Shown here piece by piece: positions 1 to 8,923 of a DNA stretch of 64,000 nt. A program made the translations under genes and the position numbers. Source of the DNA: UBA9339 sp964535195 (lineage in GTDB: Bacteria > Pseudomonadota > Gammaproteobacteria > UBA9339); the NCBI GenBank assembly GCA_964535195.1, contig CAZHSI010000002.1, positions 58,927-122,926 of the forward strand, read 5' to 3'. The notes beneath the pieces are model-generated. The model was not told the DNA's origin. It did not search any database and saw only the letters and a program-made list of their open reading frames with translations. Position 1 is the first letter of the stretch. The number at the start of each line of letters is the position of its first letter.

Positions 1-19
1 TAATTTTTATTATAGCCAA

Positions 20-48
20 TTGCTTTAACTAACAAGTAATTCTATAAT
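20..48 (+). promoter_or_regulatory. Candidate sigma-70 promoter of the cNMP-GH13 gene
   Basis: A TTGCTT -35-like box at 20-25 and a perfect TATAAT -10 box at 43-48 are separated by 17 bases. They lie about 35 bases upstream of the start codon of the gene at 83. This is pattern matching only; no start site is known. Confidence 0.5.
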
Positions 49-82
49 TATTCTATAAGGAGTAATGGAGTAATACAGTACT

Positions 83-2038
83 ATGGAATCCACCCAAAAA
101 TTAGCTGCACTAACTGCACCTATTTTCAAAAATCTTACGCAAAATGAATTAGGTTATCTTTTGCAATCAGCAAAAACTTCGGTGTTCGAACCAGGAACAA
201 TCTTAATTCACGAAGGAGAGATTGGCCAAGAAATTTACGTTATCCTTGAGGGTAAAGTCGATGTCACTAAAGAAGGGGCAACACCCACAGAAACAACTCA
301 CCTTGCCACCCTAGAAGCGGGAAATGTTTTTGGTGAAATAAGTGTTATTACGAATAACCCTCGCTCAGCTACAATTACCGCTATTACCAAAACTACGGTA
401 ATGATAGTTAACGCAATAAAACTTAAACAAGACCCAACAGCCCAAGTAATCTGCGAAAAACTATCACAAAACTTAGCAGCTGAACTATCGAAAAAACTAG
501 TTTACATTGGCAGTAAACTTATAAAATATGAAGCGGGGGAATTCGCGCAAGTAAAACTCATGGAAGATAAAGAGTTTACCCCTCCGGGCTCCGTTCTATT
601 GCTATTTGGCTGGAAATGGTCTGATATCATGTATGAAGTACCCTTCCTAGCTGAACACGGTTACGACGCCATCAAAATATTTCCTCCCCAAGAGTTTGTA
701 GCAAAACCGGGAAATCCTTGGTGGGCCATTTATCAGCCGGTAAGTTATCAGTTAAGCAAATTTTATGGCACAGAAGAAGAGTTCGTAAAAATGGTAGATT
801 TCTGCCACGGTTACAATATAAAAGTTTATGCTGATTTAGTTATCAACCACATGGCTGATTTCAGCGAAAACGATCAAACGCATAATGGTACTAATGGTAC
901 GACTTTTGCCAAATACCATTATGGCCCCCTTAATCGCGATGGCGATTACTATGAGCACGACGATTTCTACCACTTTAACGGTCAAGGAAACAAACAAATT
1001 TCCAATGAAGATTACTGTCGATTAGAAGGTGTCTGGCACTTAGAACATTATGATTTTCTCAATCTCCCTAAGCTTGACCTAACTAATCCGCATGTTATTG
1101 CCATCCTCCGTAAGTACATCAGATACCTTTTAACCCTTGGTATCGATGGTTTTCGTATTGATGCCGCAAAACACTTAAAAATTAAGGCGGTAGAAAAAAT
1201 ATTCTTCGGTTTTAAAACACAAGCCGGGGAAAAACCATTTCTGTATCAGGAATACTATACTGGTGCGCCAATGGGCATTGATGTTTATAGTTTTATGGAA
1301 AAATATTTTCGGATTGGTTATGTCACGGCTTTTAAATATGGGGAATTTCTCGCTGATGCCATTAACAATCGCAACAACAATCTCCAAAAATTAGTAGAAT
1401 ACTCTTTCGGTAGCTCTTGGATTCACTCTCCAGAAAATCGCACCATAACTGTAATTGACAATCATGATACCGAAAGAATGATGTCAAATATGCTAAATTA
1501 CAAGTGTACGCAAAATAACGCTTATGTTTTAGCATATATCTTTATGTTAGCTTGGCCCTTTGGTATCCCTAAGGTAATGTCAAGTTTCCGTTTCCTCAAT
1601 CATAATGATCCCATACCCGATACAAAAGTATGGCAAAACGGCAGATGCACCTGTTTTGATGCTAATTCTCCTTGGGTAGCACAACACCGCTGGAACGCTA
1701 TAGCGAATATGGTATTGTTTCGCAACAAAACCAAACATGCTCCAGGAATATCACATGTTTGGGTCAATGGTAACCAGATAGCTTTTTCTCGAGTTTATCA
1801 AAAGCCCAAAGAAGCTGTGGTAGCGGTTGGTTTTGTTGCTATTAATTCTACTGAACAAACTATCAGACGCCGTTTTGAAACAGGTTTACCAGAGGGTGAA
1901 TATTATAACCTCATTGCATGTGAGCTATCTTCAGGTAAAATGCGCGGCCCAACCATAACTGTAGAAAATTATGGCTTTGCTACTATCGAGGTCCCACCGT
2001 TTGATGCGATAGCAATTAGTATAGATTTTGCAAAATAA
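83..2038 (+). CDS. Cyclic-nucleotide-binding domain fused to GH13 alpha-amylase-family enzyme
   Basis: The 651-residue protein joins two domains. Residues about 12-135 form a cNMP-binding beta-roll with the phosphate-binding-cassette pattern FGEISVITNNPRSATITA, where E85 and R94 match the ribose- and phosphate-contacting residues of the CRP/PKA-R family. Residues about 165-650 are a GH13 (beta/alpha)8 barrel: DLVINH (conserved region I), GFRIDAAKH with D360 as likely nucleophile, E390 in YQEYYTG as likely acid/base, and D462 in DNHDTE as third carboxylate. There is no signal peptide, so it should act on cytoplasmic alpha-glucans or maltodextrins, plausibly gated by cAMP or cGMP. The catalytic set is complete. 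Exact specificity (amylase, glucanotransferase or trehalose synthase-like) cannot be told from sequence. A GGAG lies 14 bases upstream of the ATG, a rather long spacing. Confidence 0.85.
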   Translation: MESTQKLAALTAPIFKNLTQNELGYLLQSAKTSVFEPGTILIHEGEIGQEIYVILEGKVDVTKEGATPTETTHLATLEAGNVFGEISVITNNPRSATITAITKTTVMIVNAIKLKQDPTAQVICEKLSQNLAAELSKKLVYIGSKLIKYEAGEFAQVKLMEDKEFTPPGSVLLLFGWKWSDIMYEVPFLAEHGYDAIKIFPPQEFVAKPGNPWWAIYQPVSYQLSKFYGTEEEFVKMVDFCHGYNIKVYADLVINHMADFSENDQTHNGTNGTTFAKYHYGPLNRDGDYYEHDDFYHFNGQGNKQISNEDYCRLEGVWHLEHYDFLNLPKLDLTNPHVIAILRKYIRYLLTLGIDGFRIDAAKHLKIKAVEKIFFGFKTQAGEKPFLYQEYYTGAPMGIDVYSFMEKYFRIGYVTAFKYGEFLADAINNRNNNLQKLVEYSFGSSWIHSPENRTITVIDNHDTERMMSNMLNYKCTQNNAYVLAYIFMLAWPFGIPKVMSSFRFLNHNDPIPDTKVWQNGRCTCFDANSPWVAQHRWNAIANMVLFRNKTKHAPGISHVWVNGNQIAFSRVYQKPKEAVVAVGFVAINSTEQTIRRRFETGLPEGEYYNLIACELSSGKMRGPTITVENYGFATIEVPPFDAIAISIDFAK

Positions 2039-2059
2039 TTCTTTTTGCGTATTAACCCG

Positions 2060-3295
2060 TTATTCTACCGCAAACAATCCCCATTGTAATAACAGCGGAA
2101 AAACAGTAAAGAACACTCCAACGATGGTAATTATCGCAAAAGATATTTTGCCCAAAGAAACGTGATATGGTGATACTGACATCAACTGCGGATTTTTACG
2201 AATCCGTGTCACCATAATTGGAGGCAAAACAAGAAATAAGACTGCCACAAAAATACCTGACCAACTAAAGTAACGTAAAAAACCATTAGGGTCAGATAAC
2301 AAGACATTGACCAACAAAGGGGGAAAAAACGTTAAACAAGCTGTCTGCAAACGACCAACCTTAGTATTAGGACGTTTAAACCCATCAGCTAAAAAGTCAA
2401 ATAATCCTAGAGCCACCCCTAAAAAAGCTGTGGTCATTGTGATATTAGTAAACCCATGAATACAAAGCTTAACAAAATCATTAGTCGCAATGGTGGTTAA
2501 TACTCGCGCTAATTCACCTGTACTACCACCAATAGCTGAGAAGCCATCCTTCCCATCCATGGATATCTTAGACAAAATTGGAGCTAACCAAAACAAGTAA
2601 ACAACCAAGCAGGTCGTAGTTCCTGTAATAATGATCCACTTAAGTACTTGCGGTTTTTTTCCTACATACATTCTAATGCTTGGGATAACAAAATGATAAT
2701 TAAAAAGTGTCAGTAAAACTGGGGAGGCTACTAAAACATGACGAATTTGATGTATATTTGGCGTTACAAGTAACTGACTGGGATTAATATAAGCCAAAAA
2801 TAATACTATGGTAGTAATTAACAAAAATCCTTTGACACTAATTAGGCCCCGGTTAACAAAATCGGTAGCTTTAGTGCTGCAATAAACCGCACTGCCTAAA
2901 ATTACCGTAAACAAAGTAGTCACTAACCAATGCGGCACCTTCATAAAGGTACCAGCTCTTAAAAGACCAATTATTTGATCCGGTTCCCCAGCAATATAAG
3001 CCGCTAAAGTCGTATAAAGCAGCAATAAATAAGCAATCCAAATAATAACTTTACCGATAGGACCTAAAGTGCTTTGGGCCATAGAATTAAAACTACAAGC
3101 GTTATCTGGTAAAGAGAGAGTTACCTCAAGAACTAACAAGCCAGTTACAGTTTGTAAAATCCACAAAAACAACATCATGACTACCGTAGCAGTGAACCCA
3201 GCAAAAGCACACGCCATTGGCATAGCAACGATTCCCGCTCCAATTGCGCTACCAACTACCATCATAACGCAACCAACAAACTTTCCTACTGTCAT
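2060..3295 (-). CDS. Aromatic amino acid permease, HAAAP family (TyrP/Mtr-like)
   Basis: This 411-residue integral membrane protein has about 11 hydrophobic segments. It opens with VGSAIGAGIVAMPMA, the glycine-rich unwound TM1 motif of the hydroxy/aromatic amino acid permease family (TyrP, TnaB, Mtr), which import tyrosine or tryptophan with protons across the inner membrane. The ATG is preceded by AAGGGG. It is convergent with the amylase fusion gene, the two stops being 22 bases apart. Permeases of this family are often expanded in intracellular bacteria that feed on host amino acids. Substrate preference between Tyr and Trp cannot be decided here. Confidence 0.85.
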   Translation of the reverse strand: MTVGKFVGCVMMVVGSAIGAGIVAMPMACAFAGFTATVVMMLFLWILQTVTGLLVLEVTLSLPDNACSFNSMAQSTLGPIGKVIIWIAYLLLLYTTLAAYIAGEPDQIIGLLRAGTFMKVPHWLVTTLFTVILGSAVYCSTKATDFVNRGLISVKGFLLITTIVLFLAYINPSQLLVTPNIHQIRHVLVASPVLLTLFNYHFVIPSIRMYVGKKPQVLKWIIITGTTTCLVVYLFWLAPILSKISMDGKDGFSAIGGSTGELARVLTTIATNDFVKLCIHGFTNITMTTAFLGVALGLFDFLADGFKRPNTKVGRLQTACLTFFPPLLVNVLLSDPNGFLRYFSWSGIFVAVLFLVLPPIMVTRIRKNPQLMSVSPYHVSLGKISFAIITIVGVFFTVFPLLLQWGLFAVE

Positions 3296-3319
3296 AATCG
3301 CCCCTTAAAAATATCGCTA

Positions 3320-3369
3320 AATCAAATTTAGACTCGCCACATGGCTTTATCACGAGAAAGACCATGTGG
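3320..3369 (+). repeat. Partial palindromic element (first hairpin only)
   Basis: AATCAAATTTAGACTCGCCACATGG is followed after a short loop by CCATGTGG. This matches the left end and first hairpin of the fuller copies at 22896, 39281 and 47461, with CCACATGG/CCATGTGG in place of CCACGTGG/CCACGTGG. The hairpin keeps its pairing although its bases differ, as expected if structure matters. Confidence 0.65.
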
Positions 3370-3478
3370 AATAAATTTAACTCTCACGCCTGTCCTTACT
3401 TATTACCGATCAGATCCGATACTCCTACATAACCTAGACGCGAAACCTAAGATCAAAACTCCTTCGACTCAAACAAAC

Positions 3479-3518
3479 CCACATAAAAAAACCAGCTAAT
3501 GCTGGTTTTTTTATGTGG
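3479..3518. terminator. Perfect hairpin terminator-like structure
   Basis: The left arm CCACATAAAAAAACCAGC (3479-3496), a TAAT loop and the exact reverse complement (3501-3518) form an 18-bp perfect stem. Seven T residues sit inside the right arm on either strand, so it could terminate in both directions. Genes on both sides (the permease and polA) run leftward, so it most likely ends polA transcription. Confidence 0.7.
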
Positions 3519-3885
3519 CATAGATGAACCTATTCTGACCCCTAAAAGATCTAACAACACACGACTGAAGACAAATTTTAAAAATATCTAACCAAATCTC
3601 GTGAGTAAAAAGTTACCACAAAAAGCTACTATGATTGGTAATACAATGCTTTAACCATCTTGACTTTAACCAAGACTAAGAGGCATATTAACTCAACACA
3701 TAACTAATGTTCAAGCTATTTAGCGTGAAATTAATAACTAGCGCGTTTCAAATTTAGACCGAAATTTGGCTTTTTACTAAAAAAATCTCTGGTAATAAGA
3801 AGTATTTCAAGCTATTTCCAATAAAAATTGTCTTTTTAGCGCAAACTTAAAATATATAAAGTAATCAAATTTAGACTGTACAATT

Positions 3886-6591
3886 TTAATGTGCTCTATC
3901 CCAATTATCACCACGATTAATCTCAACAAGTATTGGTACATCAAGTTTTACCGCATGTTCCATCCGTCGTTTAATCTCAATTAAAGCAAGCTCAACATCA
4001 TTATCTGCAACTTCAAAAACCAACTCATCGTGAACTTGCATAAGCATAGCAATTTTAAGATTACTCTGACGTATCCACCGATCAACATCGAGCATCGCTA
4101 TTTTTATTATATCCGCGGCACTTCCCTGAATTGGGGCATTAATTGCCGCTCTCTCAGCAGCCGCACGTCTTACAAAATTCTTGGCTTTGATATCAGAGAT
4201 ATATAATCTCCGGCCAAAAATCGATTCAACATAGCCATATTCGTAAGCAAATTTACGCATTTGCTCCATATACTCATAAACTTTAGGATAGCGAGCAAAA
4301 TAAAGATCAATATACTTTTTTGCATCCTCTCGTGACATCCCAATCCTTTTAGCCAAACCAAAAGCAGACATACCATAAATCAAGCCAAAATTAATGGTTT
4401 TAGCATCCCGCCGTTCGCGTTCAGTTACCTTCTCTGGCGCCACTCCAAAAATCTCTGCAGCCACCATCCGGTGCACATCAACATCTTGGTGAAAAGCTCG
4501 CAATAAATTTTCGTCTTGTGACAAGTGAGCCATAACTCGCAATTCAATCTGGGAATAGTCCGCAGAAATTATTTTACATCCTTGCGGCGCAATAAAAGCT
4601 TCTCGAATCTTTCGTCCTTCACTGGTACGCACAGGGATATTTTGCAAATTAGGACTAGTGGAAGACAACCGACCAGTAGTTGTGACTGCTTGATTATACG
4701 AAGTGTGTATTCTACCAGTTTTGGGATTAATCTGCGCTGCCAACGCATCAGTATAAGTAGACTTTAGCTTACTTAAGCCACGGTACTCTAAAATAAGCTG
4801 TGCGATGGTGTGCTCAAAAGATAACTCCTGTAAAACCGACTCTGCCGTTGATGGCTGACCGGTTGGAGTTTTTTGCAAGATAGGTAAGTGTAACCTTATA
4901 TATAACACCTCTTGTAATTGTTGTGGGGAATTGACATTAAACTCAGTGCCAGCCGTTTTATAAATCTGCTCTTCTAGCGTTTGCAATTTCGCTTTAAGTT
5001 CAGAACTATATTGATTTAAAAATTTTTCATCAACACACACCCCATGACGCTCGACTCTTGCTAAAACCTCAACCAAAGGCATCTCGATCTCTTGAAATAC
5101 TTTCGCCTCGGCTTTGATTGTAGCAATTTGTGGCCAAAGCACCTCGTGCAGCTGCAATACTAAATCAGCATCAAACGCCGCATAAGGAGCCGCCTTCGCC
5201 AAAGGAATTTCGGCAAATGAAAGCTGTTTTACCCCCTTACCAACGAGGTCTTCATAAGTGGTGATAGCTTTGCCAAGATAGCGTAAGGCCAGTGACTCTT
5301 TATCATGCTGACTACTCGCGCTATTTAAAATATACGACTCAATCATCGTATCGTAACCAATACCATTAACCTGAATACCGTAATTTGCTAAAACATTGAT
5401 ATCATACTTTAAATTCTGACCAAGTTTTATTATTTTGGAATCTGCAAAAACTGGGCGTAATTTCTCTAAAATATAGTCACGTGCCAATTGTTTTGGAGCA
5501 CCCGCATAAACATGGGCCAAGGGAATATAAATCGCCTCACCAATCTCCAAAGCAAAAGAAATTCCCACAAGCTCTGCCTGCATAACATCCAAACTGGTGG
5601 TTTCAGTATCAAAGGCAAAACTTTTGGCCTTTGCTAGACGACCCAACCAAAATAAAAAATCTTCCTCCGTTAAAATCAAATGGTATTTATTAGCATGCGA
5701 TTTCACTCCGCCTTTTTCGCCATTACCAATAACGTCCATTAGCCAGCTTTTAAATTCAAGATGAGTAAGTAGACTAATCAACTTTTCTTTATCCCCTTCT
5801 TTATGGGTTAATTCATCTAAATTTAAAGCTAAAACCAAATCATTTCTAATTGTTACTAACTCCTTAACTTGCGGCAAACGCTCTAGGCTAGCACGTAAAT
5901 TATCACCGACCTTACCACGAATCGCCGCGTTATTTTTAACAATGTTAGCTAATGTCCCATATTCATTAAGCCATTTAGCTGCGGTTTTTGGCCCAACCCC
6001 ATTAACACCGGCAATATTATCAGAGCTATCTCCCACTAAAGTTAGGTAGTCAACAATTTGGTCTGGCCGTACACCAAACTTAGCTTCCACTCCTTTAGCA
6101 TCTAATGTTACGTTAGTCATCGTATTAACTAAGGTGACATTCGGCCCAACAAGCTGAGTAATATCTTTATCCCCCGTTGAAATTACTGTGGTAATCCCCC
6201 GCTCGTTAGCTTTATGCACTAAAGTTCCAATAACATCATCCGCCTCAACTCCTTCAACAATCAAAAGTGGCAGGCCCATAGCCACAATTAGCTCATGGAG
6301 TGGCTTAATTTGTACTTTTAAATCATTTTCCATCGCTGGTCTGGTTGCTTTATATTCCGGATATATGTCATGACGAAAATTTTTACCCTTAGCATCAAAT
6401 ACCACCGCGACATATTCTGGTCGATAATCGTTAAGGATCTTTTTAACCATACTGATTACACCGTAAATCGCCCCCGTCGGTTCACCTCTCGAGGTAATCA
6501 GTGGAGGCAACGCGTGAAAAGCACGGTGTAAATAGGAGGAGCCATCGATTAAAACTAAAAGTTTCTTGTTATCTTTCTGCTCTTTTATCAT
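3886..6591 (-). CDS. polA: DNA polymerase I
   Basis: This 901-residue protein has the full three-domain architecture. The N-terminal 5'-3' exonuclease (about 1-290) includes VEGVEADDVIGTL and STGDKDITQLV. The 3'-5' proofreading domain (about 300-490) keeps FDTETTSLD with its acidic metal ligands, so proofreading should be active. The polymerase domain (about 500-901) has SADYSQIELRVMAHLS (motif A), RRDAKTINFGLIYGMS (motif B, O-helix) and MQVHDELVFEV (motif C). Length is close to E. coli Pol I (928). It fills gaps in Okazaki fragment processing and excision repair. The upstream SD is weak (AAGAAA). Confidence 0.97.
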   Translation of the reverse strand: MIKEQKDNKKLLVLIDGSSYLHRAFHALPPLITSRGEPTGAIYGVISMVKKILNDYRPEYVAVVFDAKGKNFRHDIYPEYKATRPAMENDLKVQIKPLHELIVAMGLPLLIVEGVEADDVIGTLVHKANERGITTVISTGDKDITQLVGPNVTLVNTMTNVTLDAKGVEAKFGVRPDQIVDYLTLVGDSSDNIAGVNGVGPKTAAKWLNEYGTLANIVKNNAAIRGKVGDNLRASLERLPQVKELVTIRNDLVLALNLDELTHKEGDKEKLISLLTHLEFKSWLMDVIGNGEKGGVKSHANKYHLILTEEDFLFWLGRLAKAKSFAFDTETTSLDVMQAELVGISFALEIGEAIYIPLAHVYAGAPKQLARDYILEKLRPVFADSKIIKLGQNLKYDINVLANYGIQVNGIGYDTMIESYILNSASSQHDKESLALRYLGKAITTYEDLVGKGVKQLSFAEIPLAKAAPYAAFDADLVLQLHEVLWPQIATIKAEAKVFQEIEMPLVEVLARVERHGVCVDEKFLNQYSSELKAKLQTLEEQIYKTAGTEFNVNSPQQLQEVLYIRLHLPILQKTPTGQPSTAESVLQELSFEHTIAQLILEYRGLSKLKSTYTDALAAQINPKTGRIHTSYNQAVTTTGRLSSTSPNLQNIPVRTSEGRKIREAFIAPQGCKIISADYSQIELRVMAHLSQDENLLRAFHQDVDVHRMVAAEIFGVAPEKVTERERRDAKTINFGLIYGMSAFGLAKRIGMSREDAKKYIDLYFARYPKVYEYMEQMRKFAYEYGYVESIFGRRLYISDIKAKNFVRRAAAERAAINAPIQGSAADIIKIAMLDVDRWIRQSNLKIAMLMQVHDELVFEVADNDVELALIEIKRRMEHAVKLDVPILVEINRGDNWDRAH

Positions 6592-6720
6592 AGTTTTCTT
6601 AATTTTGTAGACACCTAAATTTAATCTACCAGTGGGATAGCGCCACTAGAGACAAATCTTGCATTTTGAAGCAATAGCGGTATATTCGTTAGTCACTATC
6701 AAATAACAAGGGTTATCATT

Positions 6721-8778
6721 ATGCCAATAAGTTTAGTTTTCTCGTTAGTATGTGCTGCTATAGCGATTATCTATGGAATTATCGCCAGCTTTTGGATTTT
6801 ATCACAACCAACCGGAACTGACCGTATGCGTGAGATTGCTCAAGCGATAGAACAAGGAGCTTCCGCATATTTAAAAAAGCAGTATACCATAATTAGCGCC
6901 GTTGGCGTGGTTTTATTTTTCATTATGGGGCTTATCCCAACTATTGGTTGGACAACTGCATTTGCCTTTGCAATTGGTGCAATTTTTTCTAGCTTAGCAG
7001 GTGCTATTGGCATGAATATTTCTGTACGTGCCAACGTCCGCACTACTGAAGCAGCAAGAAACAAAGGTTTAAGTGAAGCCTTAAATATAGCTTTTCGTGG
7101 TGGGGCCATAACGGGGTTATTAGTCGTTGGCCTTGGTTTACTTGGAGTTGCTGGTTACTTTGCAATTATATTACAGCTAAACGGGAACATTGGCCTGTCA
7201 GTCTCCGAAATGGTAAAACCACTGGTTGGCCTGGCTTTTGGTGGCTCATTAATTTCCGTCTTCGCTCGTCTTGGTGGCGGTATTTTTACTAAAGGTGCTG
7301 ACGTTGGCGCAGATCTTGTAGGTAAAATAGAATCTGGTATCCCTGAAGATGACCCGCGTAACCCTGCGGTTATCGCCGATAATGTGGGCGATAATGTTGG
7401 TGACTGCGCAGGTATGGCCGCAGATCTTTTTGAAACTTACGCCGTAACGATTATTGCCTCTATGTTGCTCGGGGCGCTCTCATTTAAAACCTTGGATCTT
7501 AACGCCGTGTTATATCCACTAGTGATTGGCGGTTTTTCAATCATTACCACTATAATCGGCTGTTATTTTGTACGGGCTCGTACTGGTAAAACTATTATGA
7601 GCTCATTAATGCGTGGTTTACTGGTAGCAGAGATCCTTTCCGCAATCATGCTTTACCCCATTACTAACTGGATGTTTGGTGATATTAGTTCGCAGCATAC
7701 TGATCTAAGCGTAGCCAAAATATACAGCTCCGGCTTAATTGGTTTGATCTTAACCTATTTAATGGTTTATATCACCAAATACTACACCGCGATGGAACAC
7801 TCCCCTGTACGCCAGGTTGCCGAAGCATCAACAACCGGACACGCAACTAATATTATTGCTGGTATCGCAATTTCGTTCAAAGCCACCGGTTGGCCAGTAA
7901 TTGCTATTTGCGCTAGTATGTTTGCGTCATATGAGTTAGCTGGAATCTATGGCATTGCGATAGCCGCAACCACGATGTTATCGATGACCGGTATTGTTGT
8001 CGCATTAGATGCTTACGGCCCGATAACCGATAATGCTGGTGGTATCGCTGAAATGTCTCATTTACCCAAAGAGGTGAGAAAAGTTACTGATGCTTTGGAT
8101 GCGGTTGGTAACACCACAAAAGCAGTAACCAAGGGTTATGCTATTGCCTCTGCCGGTCTTGCCGCTTTAGCATTATTTGCAGACTATACGCACGCGCTTG
8201 AAAGTATTCGTCATACAGTTATCGCTTTTGACTTGTCAAATTATAAGGTGATAGTTGGTTTATTTATCGGCGGGTTAATTCCTTATCTATTTAGTGCCAT
8301 GGCACTCGAAGCAGTAGGTAGAGCCGCAGCTGCCGTTGTCAAAGAGGTGCGCCATCAATTTAAAACCATCGCTGGCTTAATGGAAGGTACTGCCAAACCA
8401 GATTATTCACGCGCAGTAAATATGTTAACCACTGCCGCAATTAAGGAGATGATCCTCCCATCACTATTGCCAGTATTAATCCCCCTTATCGTTGGCTTTG
8501 CCTTAGGAGCAGAAGCTTTAGGTGGACTACTAATGGGCGCAATAGTAACTGGTTTGTTTTTAGCTATATCGATGACAACCGGGGGTGGCGCTTGGGATAA
8601 TGCTAAGAAGTTTATTGAAGAAGGCAACCACCATGGCAAAGGGAGCGACGCTCATCGTGCTGCCGTTACTGGTGATACCGTTGGTGATCCATATAAAGAC
8701 ACTGCTGGTCCAGCAATCAATCCGTTAATTAAAATTATTAACATCGTGGCGCTATTGATTGTGCCATTGATCAAGTAA
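6721..8778 (+). CDS. hppA: Membrane-bound proton-translocating pyrophosphatase, K+-independent type
   Basis: The 685-residue polytopic protein carries the M-PPase substrate-binding signature DVGADLVGKIESGIPEDDPR and the Asp-rich DNVGDNVGDCAGMAADLFE. It couples pyrophosphate hydrolysis to proton pumping across the inner membrane. The diagnostic site in GNTTKAVTKG is Lys (K467), with T470 three residues on; in this family Lys marks K+-independent enzymes and Ala marks K+-dependent ones. The C-terminal GDTVGDPYKDTAGPAINPL is also canonical. It starts 129 bases from the polA start on the opposite strand, so the two are divergent. It would conserve energy from biosynthetic pyrophosphate in an energy-limited cell. 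Confidence 0.96.
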   Translation: MPISLVFSLVCAAIAIIYGIIASFWILSQPTGTDRMREIAQAIEQGASAYLKKQYTIISAVGVVLFFIMGLIPTIGWTTAFAFAIGAIFSSLAGAIGMNISVRANVRTTEAARNKGLSEALNIAFRGGAITGLLVVGLGLLGVAGYFAIILQLNGNIGLSVSEMVKPLVGLAFGGSLISVFARLGGGIFTKGADVGADLVGKIESGIPEDDPRNPAVIADNVGDNVGDCAGMAADLFETYAVTIIASMLLGALSFKTLDLNAVLYPLVIGGFSIITTIIGCYFVRARTGKTIMSSLMRGLLVAEILSAIMLYPITNWMFGDISSQHTDLSVAKIYSSGLIGLILTYLMVYITKYYTAMEHSPVRQVAEASTTGHATNIIAGIAISFKATGWPVIAICASMFASYELAGIYGIAIAATTMLSMTGIVVALDAYGPITDNAGGIAEMSHLPKEVRKVTDALDAVGNTTKAVTKGYAIASAGLAALALFADYTHALESIRHTVIAFDLSNYKVIVGLFIGGLIPYLFSAMALEAVGRAAAAVVKEVRHQFKTIAGLMEGTAKPDYSRAVNMLTTAAIKEMILPSLLPVLIPLIVGFALGAEALGGLLMGAIVTGLFLAISMTTGGGAWDNAKKFIEEGNHHGKGSDAHRAAVTGDTVGDPYKDTAGPAINPLIKIINIVALLIVPLIK

Positions 8779-8791
8779 CGTAGATAATAGC

Positions 8792-8852
8792 AGCAACACC
8801 TCGGCATTAGCTATTTATAGTTTCTGTCCGAGAGTGTTGCTTTGCTTTTTCT
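8792..8852 (+). terminator. Rho-independent terminator of hppA
   Basis: AGCAACACCTCGG (8792-8804) pairs with CCGAGAGTGTTGCT (8828-8841) with one bulged base, and is followed by TTGCTTTTTCTT. It lies just after the hppA stop at 8778. Confidence 0.65.
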
Positions 8853-8923
8853 TGTTTCTCATCCAACAAGTTACGATACCCAACAAAAGATTTTTGTTGC
8901 TTCCAAGAGGCTTTTTGTACGCG

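Larger units (their letters stand above)
3296..3885. other. 590-bp intergenic region between permease and polA
   Basis: No convincing gene is seen. The region holds a partial copy of the window's palindromic element (3320-3369), a perfect 18-bp-arm terminator-like hairpin (3479-3518) and an isolated element end, AATCAAATTTAGACT, at 3863-3877 just beyond the polA stop. Confidence 0.6.
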
